Assembly (NCBI GenBank): GCA_039193195.1
Contig: JBCCWS010000023.1
Coordinates: 1 to 64,000 of the forward strand
Source: Pseudomonadota bacterium
GTDB taxonomy: Bacteria > Pseudomonadota > Gammaproteobacteria > Steroidobacterales > JBCBZW01
Direction of reading: 5' to 3'
DNA: 64,000 bases
In this document: piece after piece, positions 1 to 7,860 of the stretch
Numbering within the stretch: position 1 is the stretch's first letter
How the letters are laid out: each line of letters starts with the position of its first letter
Translations under genes and position numbers: made by a program
The notes under the pieces: generated by a model
Seen by the model: the letters and a program-made list of their open reading frames with translations, nothing else
Told to the model about the DNA's origin: nothing
The model's database searches: none

Positions 1-315
1 CGCGAATATGCTTCTGGGGGGAAGTCTCACCGGTTCGGGATCACGCGCCAGGGCAATCGCTACCTACGTACCGCGTTCATCGAGGCGAATCAGCGGGGGT
101 GTCGCACGCTGACATTGAGCCGCGACACCGAGGCTCGTCGAGTCGGGACGCCAATGGAATTCATCGCAATCGCCGATCGCTGCCTGAAAAGGTTGCACAA
201 GAAGCACTATCGAATGCTCAATGCGGGCAAACACGTCAACAAGGTCAAAGTCGCATGCGCTCGAGAGATGGTCGGGTTCGTATGGGAATCCCTGCGCCTG
301 GCCGCTAGTAAATGA
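1..315 (+). CDS. IS110-family transposase, C-terminal part (cut by window edge)
   Basis: This open frame enters from the left edge and ends at TGA 313-315, giving about 104 residues. The segment YASGGKSHRFGITRQGNRYL near the start, followed by RTAFIEA, matches the C-terminal Transposase_20 (IS116/IS110/IS902) domain, where a G-N-x-x-[LV]-R core follows a serine-glycine-glycine-K stretch. The tail KHVNKVKVACAREMVGFVWE is the usual IS110 end, a K-x-x-N-x-V-x-x-A-x-A-R-E-[LM]-x-G-F-x-W pattern. IS110 enzymes are DEDD recombinases that excise and insert elements with help from an element-encoded guide RNA. The DEDD N-terminal domain lies outside the window, so integrity cannot be judged. The family call is firm; the subgroup (IS110 versus IS1111) is not. 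Confidence 0.85.
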   Translation, partial: REYASGGKSHRFGITRQGNRYLRTAFIEANQRGCRTLTLSRDTEARRVGTPMEFIAIADRCLKRLHKKHYRMLNAGKHVNKVKVACAREMVGFVWESLRLAASK

Positions 316-604
316 CTTGCAAAAAAATTAGGTCAAGATTTCGATTGTTTACCTGATGAGCCCTAGAAAGGCGAGGGATAAGAGGACCTCGGGAAGCCCA
401 CGCATCCTTCCATAGGATGTAACCGCCCTCCATGGCGGCCACATGCACCTGAGGATAGGTAGTGGTAACCCCGACAGCGGACACATCTTATTGCGTTAAC
501 CAGCACGCGGATACGAGGATGCAAGTCCAAGGTCTTGACCCACTCGCCCACTCAGCAACCTCGCCAGGTTGACAACGGGGGCGTCTATACGAGGAAGGAT
601 AAAC
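316..604 (+). other. Non-coding, hairpin-rich flank of the IS110 element
   Basis: These 289 bases directly follow the transposase stop and contain no credible gene. Several short perfect stems are visible: CATCC 403-407 with GGATG 415-419, CCGCC 423-427 with GGCGG 434-438, and CAACCT 556-561 with AGGTTG 566-571. IS110-family elements encode a structured bridge RNA in a non-coding end; in the IS1111 group that end is downstream of the recombinase. This stretch is in the right place and of the right size for such an RNA. I did not identify target- or donor-binding loops, so the bridge RNA idea is inference. Confidence 0.35.
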
Positions 605-723
605 GCCCTCCTCAGAGTATCCCACGCTCCCTGAGGCCCGCCGACCGCCCTTCCGCCGAGCCGGTACGGCGTCGTCTACGCCTGCGGCCCACACGCACAA
701 ACTGAATTTCCAGCACGCTTACC
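605..723. repeat. 119-bp exact direct repeat, copy A
   Basis: Bases 605-723 are identical, base for base, to 5567-5685, in the same orientation. The flanking bases differ on both sides (c604 versus a5566, a724 versus c5686), so the repeat is exactly 119 bp. In this copy the repeat overlaps the 3' end of the IS66-type tnpA remnant on the minus strand. The spacing between copies is 4,962 bp, and the interval holds the TIR gene pair and the alginate lyase pseudogene. Confidence 0.95.
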
Positions 724-1071
724 AGCAGCGCGGTGAGCTGCTCCGGATCAAGGGCACTGTGGAACTGCAGCTCCACCCCCTGAGCGAGCTTCACCGTCAG
801 CGCGGCGCTAGCCGCAGGGGCCGCGTGCGAAGGCGAGGTGACTGCGACGAAGTTTGCTTCGGCCCCTACGCTTGCAACCTGGCGAGCGCTTGAGCAGGCC
901 ACGCTTGGCGAGGACGCGCTTCCAGTCGTAGAGGTGGCGGACGTTGAGTTCCTTGGCCTCCGCGTAAGCGGCTAGTGTAGCGCCTTGCGCTTCGGCACTC
1001 TGCAGGTGCTGTAGCCAGTAGCGTTCTCGTTTATCAGTGGTGGTCGGACTGGCTTGCTTGCGTCTTGGCAT
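612..1071 (-). pseudogene. tnpA: IS66-type accessory transposition protein TnpA, frameshifted
   Basis: Reading leftward from ATG 1071, the first frame encodes RERYWLQHLQSAEAQG and then YAEAKELNVRHLYDWKRVLA, the N-terminal helix-turn-helix-like half of IS66 TnpA. The second half is in another frame (open 902 to 612): FVAVTSPSH, then a block with KLAQGVELQFHSALDPEQLTALL. This resembles the TnpA C-terminal block, in which a short beta strand is followed by D-P-x-x-L-x-x-L-L. A single-base frameshift near position 890 separates the halves. No TnpB or TnpC follows to the left, so only a stump of the element remains. The last part of the frame lies inside the 119-bp repeat and its arginine-rich tail is probably not native. 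The family assignment rests on pattern recognition. Confidence 0.6.
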
Positions 1072-1142
1072 CTCGGCGGCTCCGGGCGATGGGTGTGCCA
1101 GGAGGCTGAAGCCGTTAAGCTAGAAGGGGAAGTACGCCGGAG

Positions 1143-1481
1143 ATGTGGTGCCTGACGCCTGTGACCGAGGGCGGCGGCGATCCGACGGACACGGATCTCG
1201 ACGGCATTCCTGACGATCAGGACAACTGCATCGAGCGCCGTAACGCCAACCAGCGTGACACGGACGGTGGCGGCATCGGCAACATCTGCGACGGAGACTT
1301 CGATCAGAGCTGCTTCGTCAACGGCGCCGACTTCACCATCTTCCGCGACAACTTCGGCACCGCAAACCCAGACACGGATCTGAACGGCGACGGCACCACC
1401 AACGGTGTCGACTTCCGGATCTTCCGTGGCCTGGTTGGCGCGGCGCCGGGGCCGAGCGGTGTGCCTAACGCCTGTGACTAG
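1143..1481 (+). pseudogene. C-terminal remnant of a secreted thrombospondin-3/dockerin-type protein
   Basis: The 112-residue frame has no signal peptide and begins directly with a Ca-binding segment, DTDLDGIPDDQDNC, typical of thrombospondin type 3 repeats. It is followed by two dockerin-like units, CFVNGADFTIFRDNFG and DLNGDGTTNGVDFRIFRGLVG. Such modules normally sit at the C-terminus of large exported proteins. The 5' part is missing; IS66-type sequence lies immediately upstream. Just inside the start, another frame spells VVPDACD, resembling this gene's own end VPNACD, so the remnant may carry a second small frameshift or fusion. A strong terminator follows at 1534-1570. I infer a truncated, non-functional gene. 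Confidence 0.6.
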
Positions 1482-1533
1482 GTGCGCGAACGCGCCTACG
1501 GTCCGCTCCTAGCCTGCTAGGTGGCGGCACCAG

Positions 1534-1570
1534 AGAGGCCCGCAAGTGTTCTTGCGGGCCTCTTTTTTTT
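1534..1570 (+). terminator. Rho-independent terminator
   Basis: A perfect stem GAGGCCCGCAAG (1535-1546) and CTTGCGGGCCTC (1551-1562) with a TGTT loop is followed by eight T residues (1563-1570). It closes the dockerin-type remnant that ends at 1481 and separates it from the exported-protein/TIR pair. Confidence 0.93.
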
Positions 1571-1901
1571 GCTGCGTGCATTGGCGGAGACGCCGGACGC
1601 AAGGATCGCATATGATCACCACCAGAAACAGCAGCACTACTGGTGGCGCGTCCCCCTGCCCACCGCCCCACCCGCACCGTTCAAGGCCCGGAGGTCAGAC
1701 TGGAGACTACGGTGCGGAGCACTAACTAACGTCCTGCCATCAGGCAGGCCCTACTGTAGTGATGACGGGACCCAGCGCCCTTGTTCAAAATGGAGTACGC
1801 CGATAGCGACAATCGATACGGTGACCGCGAAGGCGGCTCGCAACCACACTCGGCTGTCGATACGATCTCACGTCTTAGGTCAACGAACAGCTAGGGCTGT
1901 A

Positions 1902-3224
1902 ATGCAAAACGATCAACTAACCTACAGCGACACGTTACGCGCCCAACGCCCGCGCGGTCGGTTACCGTACATGGCAGTTCTCCTGGTCCTTGTTGCCAGC
2001 GTTTTCGCAACCGCCCCCGGGATGAGTCGAGAGGGCAGCACGTTGCATGAGATCTGCCCCGATCCGACCCGTAGTCAGCACGCTAGTAGCGCCTACCGTT
2101 TCGGATACGAGTCATGGGCCTGGCAGGAAAGCTACCAATCGGGGTTTTCCGTTTGCAGCTGTGTTCGAAACAACGGCCAACGCCCCCTACATGTGAATTG
2201 GGAACGGATCACCTTCGGCTGGATTCCTCCGGGCGATTTGCTGGGTCGCCTCAGTTACTACAAGACCGGAGGGCACACGACGGAGAAAGTGCCACTATTT
2301 TTCGGTCATGGCCCCGAGCGCATCGTGGTACCAACAGTGTTCAGCGACGCTGAACGTGTGGCCAGCCTAGATTATGGATCAACTCGATCAGGGTACCGCA
2401 CCGCCGCTGGCAGCATGCCTGCCAGACAAGGCGACCCCGATCGATTGGTCACAGTTGGCAGGGTCTGGATCCCCGACCAGAGATTCCTCGCAAACTTCGA
2501 TGGAGAGACCCTCGAGGAACTAATTGCAAGCGTGGACAGGCCGGAGAGCCTGATCCCTGTCGACTTCCGGTTCGAGTCGGAACTCACCCCAACTCCATCC
2601 GGTTCGGTCGTAGTGAAGCAGTGGTGTAGCTATCAATTTGGAGGAGCGAAGAAAGACACCTTGGGAGAGGTGCAACTGACCGCACCCTATAGCAGAAGCG
2701 CCGGGAGCGCGCTGCGCGTTTACAGCCAAGCAGAAAATCTTGCCGATCACGAAGATGTACGCGTGCGACGGGTCGCGGAGATGATCGTGGCGGCACCCGA
2801 ACCCACCGCTGGCAAGTACCTCCATCGTCACCCGGCCGGCCCTAGATGGAAGGAAGAAATGCAATCTGACACTGAAGCCTATGAACGTCAGTACAATCAA
2901 CTGGTTGCGACCATCAAGGCAGCCGCCCGCTTGGATCCGACGTACTTGGAGGCTCACCCCGACGATAGCGTGCGCGAGTTTGCGGCGTTGATTTCGCCCA
3001 GTGCCATTACGTTTAGAATTGAGAGTTCAGCGCTTCATGGCCTGCTGCTAAGCGATGGTGAACGGCTCCCGGGGTGGGAGGGGCGCGAAGTCGTACTTTC
3101 CGGAGAGTCGGCTGTGGACAACCCTGCGTCTGTCCAGACTAGCGAAACAAGCGTCCTTCTTTCCACCAAGGAGGGCAAAATCCAGTTGGCCGAATTTTCG
3201 CTGGCCTACTACAAAAGAAAGTGA
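1902..3224 (+). CDS. Exported protein of unknown function, partner of the TIR gene
   Basis: This 440-residue protein is not a family I recognise. From ATG 1902 (AGGG upstream) a hydrophobic segment, MAVLLVLVASVFATAP, lies at residues 24-39, so the protein is probably exported or membrane-anchored; ATG 1971 is an alternative start just before that segment. The frame stays open further upstream to 1521, but that part crosses the terminator at 1534-1570 and looks non-coding. The mature part has four scattered cysteines, a tryptophan/tyrosine-rich N-terminal third and an acidic C-terminal region. The stop TGA 3222-3224 overlaps the GTG start of the TIR gene, so the two are translationally coupled. 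Codon use and base composition look less GC-rich than the flanking core genes. A sensing or ligand-binding role for the TIR protein is inference only. Confidence 0.75.
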   Translation: MQNDQLTYSDTLRAQRPRGRLPYMAVLLVLVASVFATAPGMSREGSTLHEICPDPTRSQHASSAYRFGYESWAWQESYQSGFSVCSCVRNNGQRPLHVNWERITFGWIPPGDLLGRLSYYKTGGHTTEKVPLFFGHGPERIVVPTVFSDAERVASLDYGSTRSGYRTAAGSMPARQGDPDRLVTVGRVWIPDQRFLANFDGETLEELIASVDRPESLIPVDFRFESELTPTPSGSVVVKQWCSYQFGGAKKDTLGEVQLTAPYSRSAGSALRVYSQAENLADHEDVRVRRVAEMIVAAPEPTAGKYLHRHPAGPRWKEEMQSDTEAYERQYNQLVATIKAAARLDPTYLEAHPDDSVREFAALISPSAITFRIESSALHGLLLSDGERLPGWEGREVVLSGESAVDNPASVQTSETSVLLSTKEGKIQLAEFSLAYYKRK

Positions 3225-4153
3225 ATGCCCTTAAAGTGCTGGGTTGGGTGTCGGTTGTGGTGCTTTCAGCCGCCCTACCTTGGCAACACAAGCTTACCGG
3301 CGTGGAGCTTATCCGGGAGTACTTCCAGCCCGTGACGGGGCGGGTGGCCTCACTAGTTGGCGGCACCTGTTCCGCCGCCTCACTCGCCTTGATTTTGGCG
3401 AATGCAAGGCTCGTCGGGAACCGTCCGAACAAGGTAATTCTCTATGGCGTGCTTGGTCTACTCGTCTCGCTCTTTGTTTGCGCGCTGCTTAGTTCTACAT
3501 TAGGCAAGGTGTTGTTCCCACCCGAGTGGGTCACCGTGGTCCTTTGGATGGTGTGGCGCTTGGCTTTCATCCTAGCGTTCGCTTGCGCCGGAGTCTCCAT
3601 TGCCGCTGTAGTAGCCCTACGTCAGAACCGAGCAGCAACGAGCAGTCAAGCACCTAGGGTTAAGGCACCTTCCGCCGTCGCTGGGAAGTTGGGTACGTTA
3701 GTACTATCAGAAGAGTATCTGATTGCGTTCTCTTACCCTGGAACTGCAGCGGAGAACATTGAGCCGATTGCAGCCAAGCTTGAAGAGGAACTTGGTGAGG
3801 GCTCGGTTTTCGCATACACGCAGATGCGGATCGACCCCGCTTCGCTCGACTTCGATGAGACACTAGCAGAAATTTTCCGCAGAGCGAGAATCATCGTACC
3901 GGTTCTCGCCCGCGGCGCCGATACAAGCCGTTGGCTCCACCATGAGTCCAGAGAAATTCGGGTCAGGCGATCGGTGGAGCGATCCGACACCATCGTAGTT
4001 CTACGTTGCGACGACGTGAGAGTAGATTGGTTTCGCCCTGAAATCGATGCGTGTATCGACTTGCGAGTCAAGTCGATTGACCATGCCTTCGAGGCGATTC
4101 TGTACAGGGTCCTGAACACGCACCGCGCGCGAACAAACAGTGTCACTGATTGA
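3221..4153 (+). CDS. Membrane-anchored TIR-domain protein
   Basis: The 310-residue product starts at GTG 3221 within the stop of the preceding gene. Hydrophobic segments at about 5-21, 46-63, 73-93 and 104-133 indicate a multi-pass N-terminal membrane region. Residues 164-298 read as a TIR domain. The strand YLIAFSYPG is box 1; then comes an amphipathic helix (EPIAAKLEEEL), then DFDETLAEIFRRARIIVPVL, then SRWLHHESREI. In that last motif Glu242 lies four residues after Trp238, the W-x3-E arrangement of the catalytic glutamate in NAD-cleaving TIR domains. Bacterial TIR proteins are often anti-phage effectors that deplete NAD or make cyclic ADP-ribose signals. With a coupled exported partner and IS debris on both sides, I infer a candidate two-gene defence or stress module. 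I do not recognise this exact architecture among named systems. Confidence 0.78.
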   Translation: MNALKVLGWVSVVVLSAALPWQHKLTGVELIREYFQPVTGRVASLVGGTCSAASLALILANARLVGNRPNKVILYGVLGLLVSLFVCALLSSTLGKVLFPPEWVTVVLWMVWRLAFILAFACAGVSIAAVVALRQNRAATSSQAPRVKAPSAVAGKLGTLVLSEEYLIAFSYPGTAAENIEPIAAKLEEELGEGSVFAYTQMRIDPASLDFDETLAEIFRRARIIVPVLARGADTSRWLHHESREIRVRRSVERSDTIVVLRCDDVRVDWFRPEIDACIDLRVKSIDHAFEAILYRVLNTHRARTNSVTD

Positions 4154-4284
4154 GTCTAGGTGCACGCTGGGCGTAATCTGCCGATAGGATTTCTTCGCTA
4201 AGGCAGGAGCGGGAAGGAACCAACGATATGACCTGGACTCCGGCACCCGAATCCAGGGCGTCCAGCCTACGCGTCCTACCGATG

Positions 4285-5021
4285 CTACAAATCGTGCAAG
4301 TTCTCGAGTACGTAGAAGGTAACCTGATCGAAGTCTTCCCCATCGCCCGTGCTGTTCTGCGTGTAAGCGTGTAAGCGCCGGCCCTAAAGAACATCCACTC
4401 GTGGGGAACGTCGTAGCCACTGTTCTGCTCGCGCATGTCGACATAGTGGTGGCCGATGATCGGGCCGCTACCGTCACCGCACCTTAGCGCCACATCGATG
4501 CGGGCGCCGCGTTGGACGATCTCGTAGGAGAAGATCTCATCCAGCGCGATTCCATTCGCCGGATTCTCATCGTCGACGGGCGCATCGTCCGGGTCACTGT
4601 TCGCGGGGCCTAGCACCGGAAAATAGAGGTCGTCCGCATTGCGGATCTCGTGCGCCATATAGACGAAGCCGCGTTCGTTCTCGGGGTCGTGGGTGCCGAT
4701 GCGCGTATTCCTGCCTCGAAACATCTGGCGCAACTCACTGCGCGTGTTGGTGGAGCGCACGGTGGTCATAGCCTTGTTCGGTGCAGTGAACACGAGGTGT
4801 CAATGCTGATCCAGATAGAAGAAGTCAGCATGGGAGTAGGTGCGAAGGGCACTGACGGCGACCTCGTCCACCTTGCCGTCGTTGTTGTCATCCAAGGGCA
4901 GCGTGAGCTTCCAGAACCGAAGGTCGAAGCTATCCGCCGGATGCGCCGCGTAAGTAGTCGATTACATCAACAGTGCCAGCGCCAGGGCGCCAGCCAACGA
5001 ACGCACAGACATAGGGTCCAT
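4285..5021 (-). pseudogene. Polysaccharide lyase family 7 (alginate lyase), inactivated by three lesions
   Basis: Reading leftward from ATG 5021 the gene encodes a signal peptide (MDPMSVRSLAGALALALLM) and then the PL7 start SFDLRFWKLTLPLDDNNDG. TRSELRQMFRG, DEIFSYEIVQRG, SGYDVPHEWMFFRAGAYTQN and a C-terminal DQVTFYVLENLHDL follow. These match the PL7 signature blocks, including the R-[ST]-E-L-R motif and the Y-F-K-A-G-x-Y-x-Q-N motif with its active-site tyrosine. The gene is broken three times: TAA at 4964-4962 in the signal peptide (codon 20), TGA at 4802-4800 (codon 74, where glycine is expected), and an 8-bp tandem duplication (CGTGTAAG twice, 4360-4375) that shifts the frame inside AGAYTQN. 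Removing the duplication restores a 242-codon gene ending at TAG 4287-4285. The neighbouring receptor remnant on the same strand suggests a lost alginate utilisation locus. Confidence 0.88.
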
Positions 5022-5119
5022 AGGCTATCTCTCTATAGTTGGCACAGGCAGCTGGGCCCAGGTCGACCCGCGACGCGAGGCAAGCACTATCGACTCGCCT
5101 CGCACTCAACCCCGGTGGA

Positions 5120-5566
5120 CTAGAACTTGCCCCTTAGGCCAGGGAACAGGCGCGGTCCATAGCTCAGCGTCTGGAAGGTGTTGCCCTCGACGGCACGATC
5201 GTCGAAGCGCGCCTCATCGAGTATGTTCTTGGCCTCCAGGCTAACCCGCAGGTTGTCGGTTAGGTTGTAGCGCATGCACACGTCCAGCCGCTGATTGGCG
5301 CGTGTGTAGCGGATCCTCCCGAAGGCATCTCGGGCGAAATGCTGGAAGTACCCAGAGCGCGTGTTGTAGATCGCCTGGACGAACCAACGATCGTTGCTCC
5401 AGAACAGCTGCGTCGACGTCACGTGGTTGGACAGGCCAAAGAGGTTGGCGGGAGGCACAATGCCGACCAAGGCCGTCTCCGTGATCTCACCCGTTTCCTG
5501 ATCGACGGTCACCTCAACACCGTCCCCACCGTTCTGATCCTCGAATTCGAAGGCGGAGTCGGCGTA
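5120..5566 (-). pseudogene. TonB-dependent receptor, C-terminal barrel fragment
   Basis: About 148 residues of a TonB-dependent outer-membrane receptor remain. YADSAFEFEDQNGG opens the fragment, and LFWSNDRWFVQAIYNTRSGY, MRYNLTDNLRVSLEAKNILD and the terminal YGPRLFPGLRGKF are outer-barrel strands, with the usual aromatic C-terminal end. The plug domain and most of the barrel are missing because the coding sequence stops at 5566, exactly where the second 119-bp repeat begins. The frame continues through the repeat to 5662, but that part is repeat sequence. The fragment lies upstream, on the same strand, of the broken PL7 alginate lyase, so it was probably the receptor for alginate oligosaccharides. 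Both are dead, which fits loss of the locus by rearrangement. Confidence 0.82.
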
Positions 5567-5685
5567 GCCCTCCTCAGAGTATCCCACGCTCCCTGAGGCC
5601 CGCCGACCGCCCTTCCGCCGAGCCGGTACGGCGTCGTCTACGCCTGCGGCCCACACGCACAAACTGAATTTCCAGCACGCTTACC
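5567..5685. repeat. 119-bp exact direct repeat, copy B
   Basis: This copy is identical to 605-723 and in the same orientation. It marks the exact truncation point of the TonB receptor fragment at 5566. To the right, 5686-5841 is unrelated sequence leading into the M1 peptidase. I saw no clear terminal inverted repeats or target-site duplication around either copy. Confidence 0.95.
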
Positions 5686-5841
5686 CACTTTCGCCTCCGC
5701 CCCTGCTGGTGCGTCGCAAGCGATACCGCAGCGCCCGCCGTGCCGCGGCCACTCCGAACGTACTATGCAAGGGTGGCTGCCATCGGCTTTGGGTGGCAGG
5801 AGTCACGTAGCGAAACGCTGGCAGAGCCCGCACACTGCGCG

Positions 5842-7767
5842 ATGTCATCCGTGCCGAGGAGATTTTTGGTGTCCCGATACCGCCGCTTCGCCCCCGCCCT
5901 CGTCATTGCCCTGGTGACGGCGAGTGCTCTCACCGCGTGCTCGCGGCCGCCCGCGTACGACATCGATGCCCAGACGGACGCTGGGGACGTGCACAGCGCG
6001 GCGTCCGCCACGCCCTTCTCGACGTACCACATGGCACTGGACCTGACCGTTGACTTCGAGCGCAAGGTCATCGAGGGCAACGCCCTGCTTCGGCTCGAGC
6101 GCACGGGACCGGGAGAACGCCTGGTGCTGGACACGCGAGACCTCGCTATTACCGCCGTGCGTGCCGGCAACGCGCAGGGCATGTCGCCCGCGCCCTTCGA
6201 ACTCGGCGAGACCGACCCGATCATCGGCACCCCCCTTCGCATCACCCTGCCGGCAGATGCGAATCGGGTCGAAGTGACCTACCGCACCTCCCCCGAAGCC
6301 TCGGGCCTGCAATGGTTGGAGCCGCGGCAGACTGCCGGCAAGCGCCATCCGTTCCTGTTCAGCCAGGCGCAGGCGATTCACGCCCGCAGCTTCGTGCCCC
6401 TGCAGGACACGCCGGCGATTCGCTTCACCTACGAGGCCACCGTGCGGGTGCCCCGCGGCCTGCGCGCCGTGATGAGCGCGGACAATACCCCCGAGCTTGC
6501 CTCTGACGGCGTCTACCGCTTCCAGATGCCACAGCGCATCCCGAGCTACCTCCTAGCGCTCGCCGTAGGTAAGCTCGCCTACCAACCGATGAGCGACCGC
6601 ACGGGCGTGTACGCCGAGGTGGAAATGCTGGAGCGCGCCGCCTACGAGTTTGCCGACACGCAACGCATGCTCGACATCGCCGAGCGCGACTACGGCCCCT
6701 ACAACTGGGGGCGCTACGATCTGCTGATCCTGCCGCCGAGCTTCCCCTTCGGTGGCATGGAGAACCCGCGCCTGTCCTTCGTCACGCCCACGGTGATCGC
6801 GGGCGATCGCAGCCTCGTGTCGTTGATCGCCCACGAACTCGCTCACTCCTGGTCGGGCAACCTCGTCACCAACGCAAGCTGGCAACACCTGTGGCTCAAC
6901 GAGGGCTTCACCACCTACCTCACCAACCGCATCATGGAACGGGTGTACGGCAAGCAGCGCTACCAGATGGAAATGGCCCTCGGCTACGACGCCTTGCAGG
7001 CGTCTCTCGAGGATCTGCCCGCCGAACAGACGCGCCTGGTGTTCCCCACGGAGGGTCGCGATCCGGATGCGGTGTTCTCGGACATTCCGTATGAGAAGGG
7101 AGCCCTCTTCCTCCACGAGCTGGAAACGCTGATCGGTCGCCCCGCCTTCGACGCCTTCCTCCTCGACTACTTCCAGCGCTTCGCCTTCCAGAGCATCGAC
7201 ACCAACACCTTCCTCGAGCACCTCGACGACACCCTCCTCGCCGAGCACGACGACGTGCTGGATCGCGACCGCATCCTCGAGTGGATCTACGCCGCGGGCC
7301 TTCCCGCCGGGGCGCCCGCACCCACCTCCGAGGCCTTCGTACGCGTGGAGGCGACGCGCGCGCAGTGGCTATCGGGCGAGACCGCGGCGACCGAGCTATA
7401 CACCGGCCCCTGGACCTACCACGAATGGAAGGCTTTCCTCGACGGCATGCCGGAGCGCCTGAGCGACGCCCAGCTGCGCGCGCTCGACGAGGCGTTCAAG
7501 CTCACGCGGGCGCGGAACAACGAGATCGCCTTCTCCTGGCTGCTGATCACGATCCGCAACGGCTACGCGCCTGCTGATGGGCGGGTCGAGGCGTTCCTGA
7601 CCTCCGTTGGCCGCAATAAGTATCTTACGCCCCTGTACCGCGCCCTAGTGGAGGCGGGACGTGAAGAGGAAGCTCGACGGATTTTCGATGCTGCGAAGGA
7701 CGCCTATCATCCGCTTTCGGTAAAGGTGAATGGCGGGTTGGTGTATGGCGAGGACGCCCCTCGATAA
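5842..7767 (+). CDS. M1-family zinc aminopeptidase, lipoprotein (leukotriene A4 hydrolase-like)
   Basis: The 641-residue product removes N-terminal residues from peptides in the periplasm or at the membrane. From ATG 5842 it has a basic start, a hydrophobic stretch and the lipobox LTAC with Cys33, so it is predicted to be lipid-anchored. The N-terminal beta domain covers about residues 50-245. The catalytic domain holds the exopeptidase motif GGMENP (304-309) and the zinc site HELAH (331-335) with Glu354 in WLNEGF, the HExxH-x18-E signature of M1 metallopeptidases. The C-terminal 200 residues are helical, as in leukotriene A4 hydrolase and aminopeptidase B relatives. The frame is open back to 5740, but the signal peptide supports 5842. 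No operon partner is visible; heme oxygenase is convergent. Confidence 0.92.
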   Translation: MSSVPRRFLVSRYRRFAPALVIALVTASALTACSRPPAYDIDAQTDAGDVHSAASATPFSTYHMALDLTVDFERKVIEGNALLRLERTGPGERLVLDTRDLAITAVRAGNAQGMSPAPFELGETDPIIGTPLRITLPADANRVEVTYRTSPEASGLQWLEPRQTAGKRHPFLFSQAQAIHARSFVPLQDTPAIRFTYEATVRVPRGLRAVMSADNTPELASDGVYRFQMPQRIPSYLLALAVGKLAYQPMSDRTGVYAEVEMLERAAYEFADTQRMLDIAERDYGPYNWGRYDLLILPPSFPFGGMENPRLSFVTPTVIAGDRSLVSLIAHELAHSWSGNLVTNASWQHLWLNEGFTTYLTNRIMERVYGKQRYQMEMALGYDALQASLEDLPAEQTRLVFPTEGRDPDAVFSDIPYEKGALFLHELETLIGRPAFDAFLLDYFQRFAFQSIDTNTFLEHLDDTLLAEHDDVLDRDRILEWIYAAGLPAGAPAPTSEAFVRVEATRAQWLSGETAATELYTGPWTYHEWKAFLDGMPERLSDAQLRALDEAFKLTRARNNEIAFSWLLITIRNGYAPADGRVEAFLTSVGRNKYLTPLYRALVEAGREEEARRIFDAAKDAYHPLSVKVNGGLVYGEDAPR

Positions 7768-7860
7768 CTCCGGCGCGCTCGCGAGCAGGCGGCGGCCACA
7801 CAGCTAGCATGTGGCACCTGCGCGGCATAGCGCGCGCAGGACTTGACCGTAACCGACGTC

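Noticed and set aside
1521-1901. N-terminal extension of the exported protein upstream of 1902
   Set aside because: The extension begins inside the terminator region and crosses its T-tract; the hydrophobic signal fits a start at 1902 or 1971.
5567-5662. N-terminal extension of the TonB receptor fragment
   Set aside because: This part is the 119-bp repeat, also present at 605-723, and is not receptor sequence.
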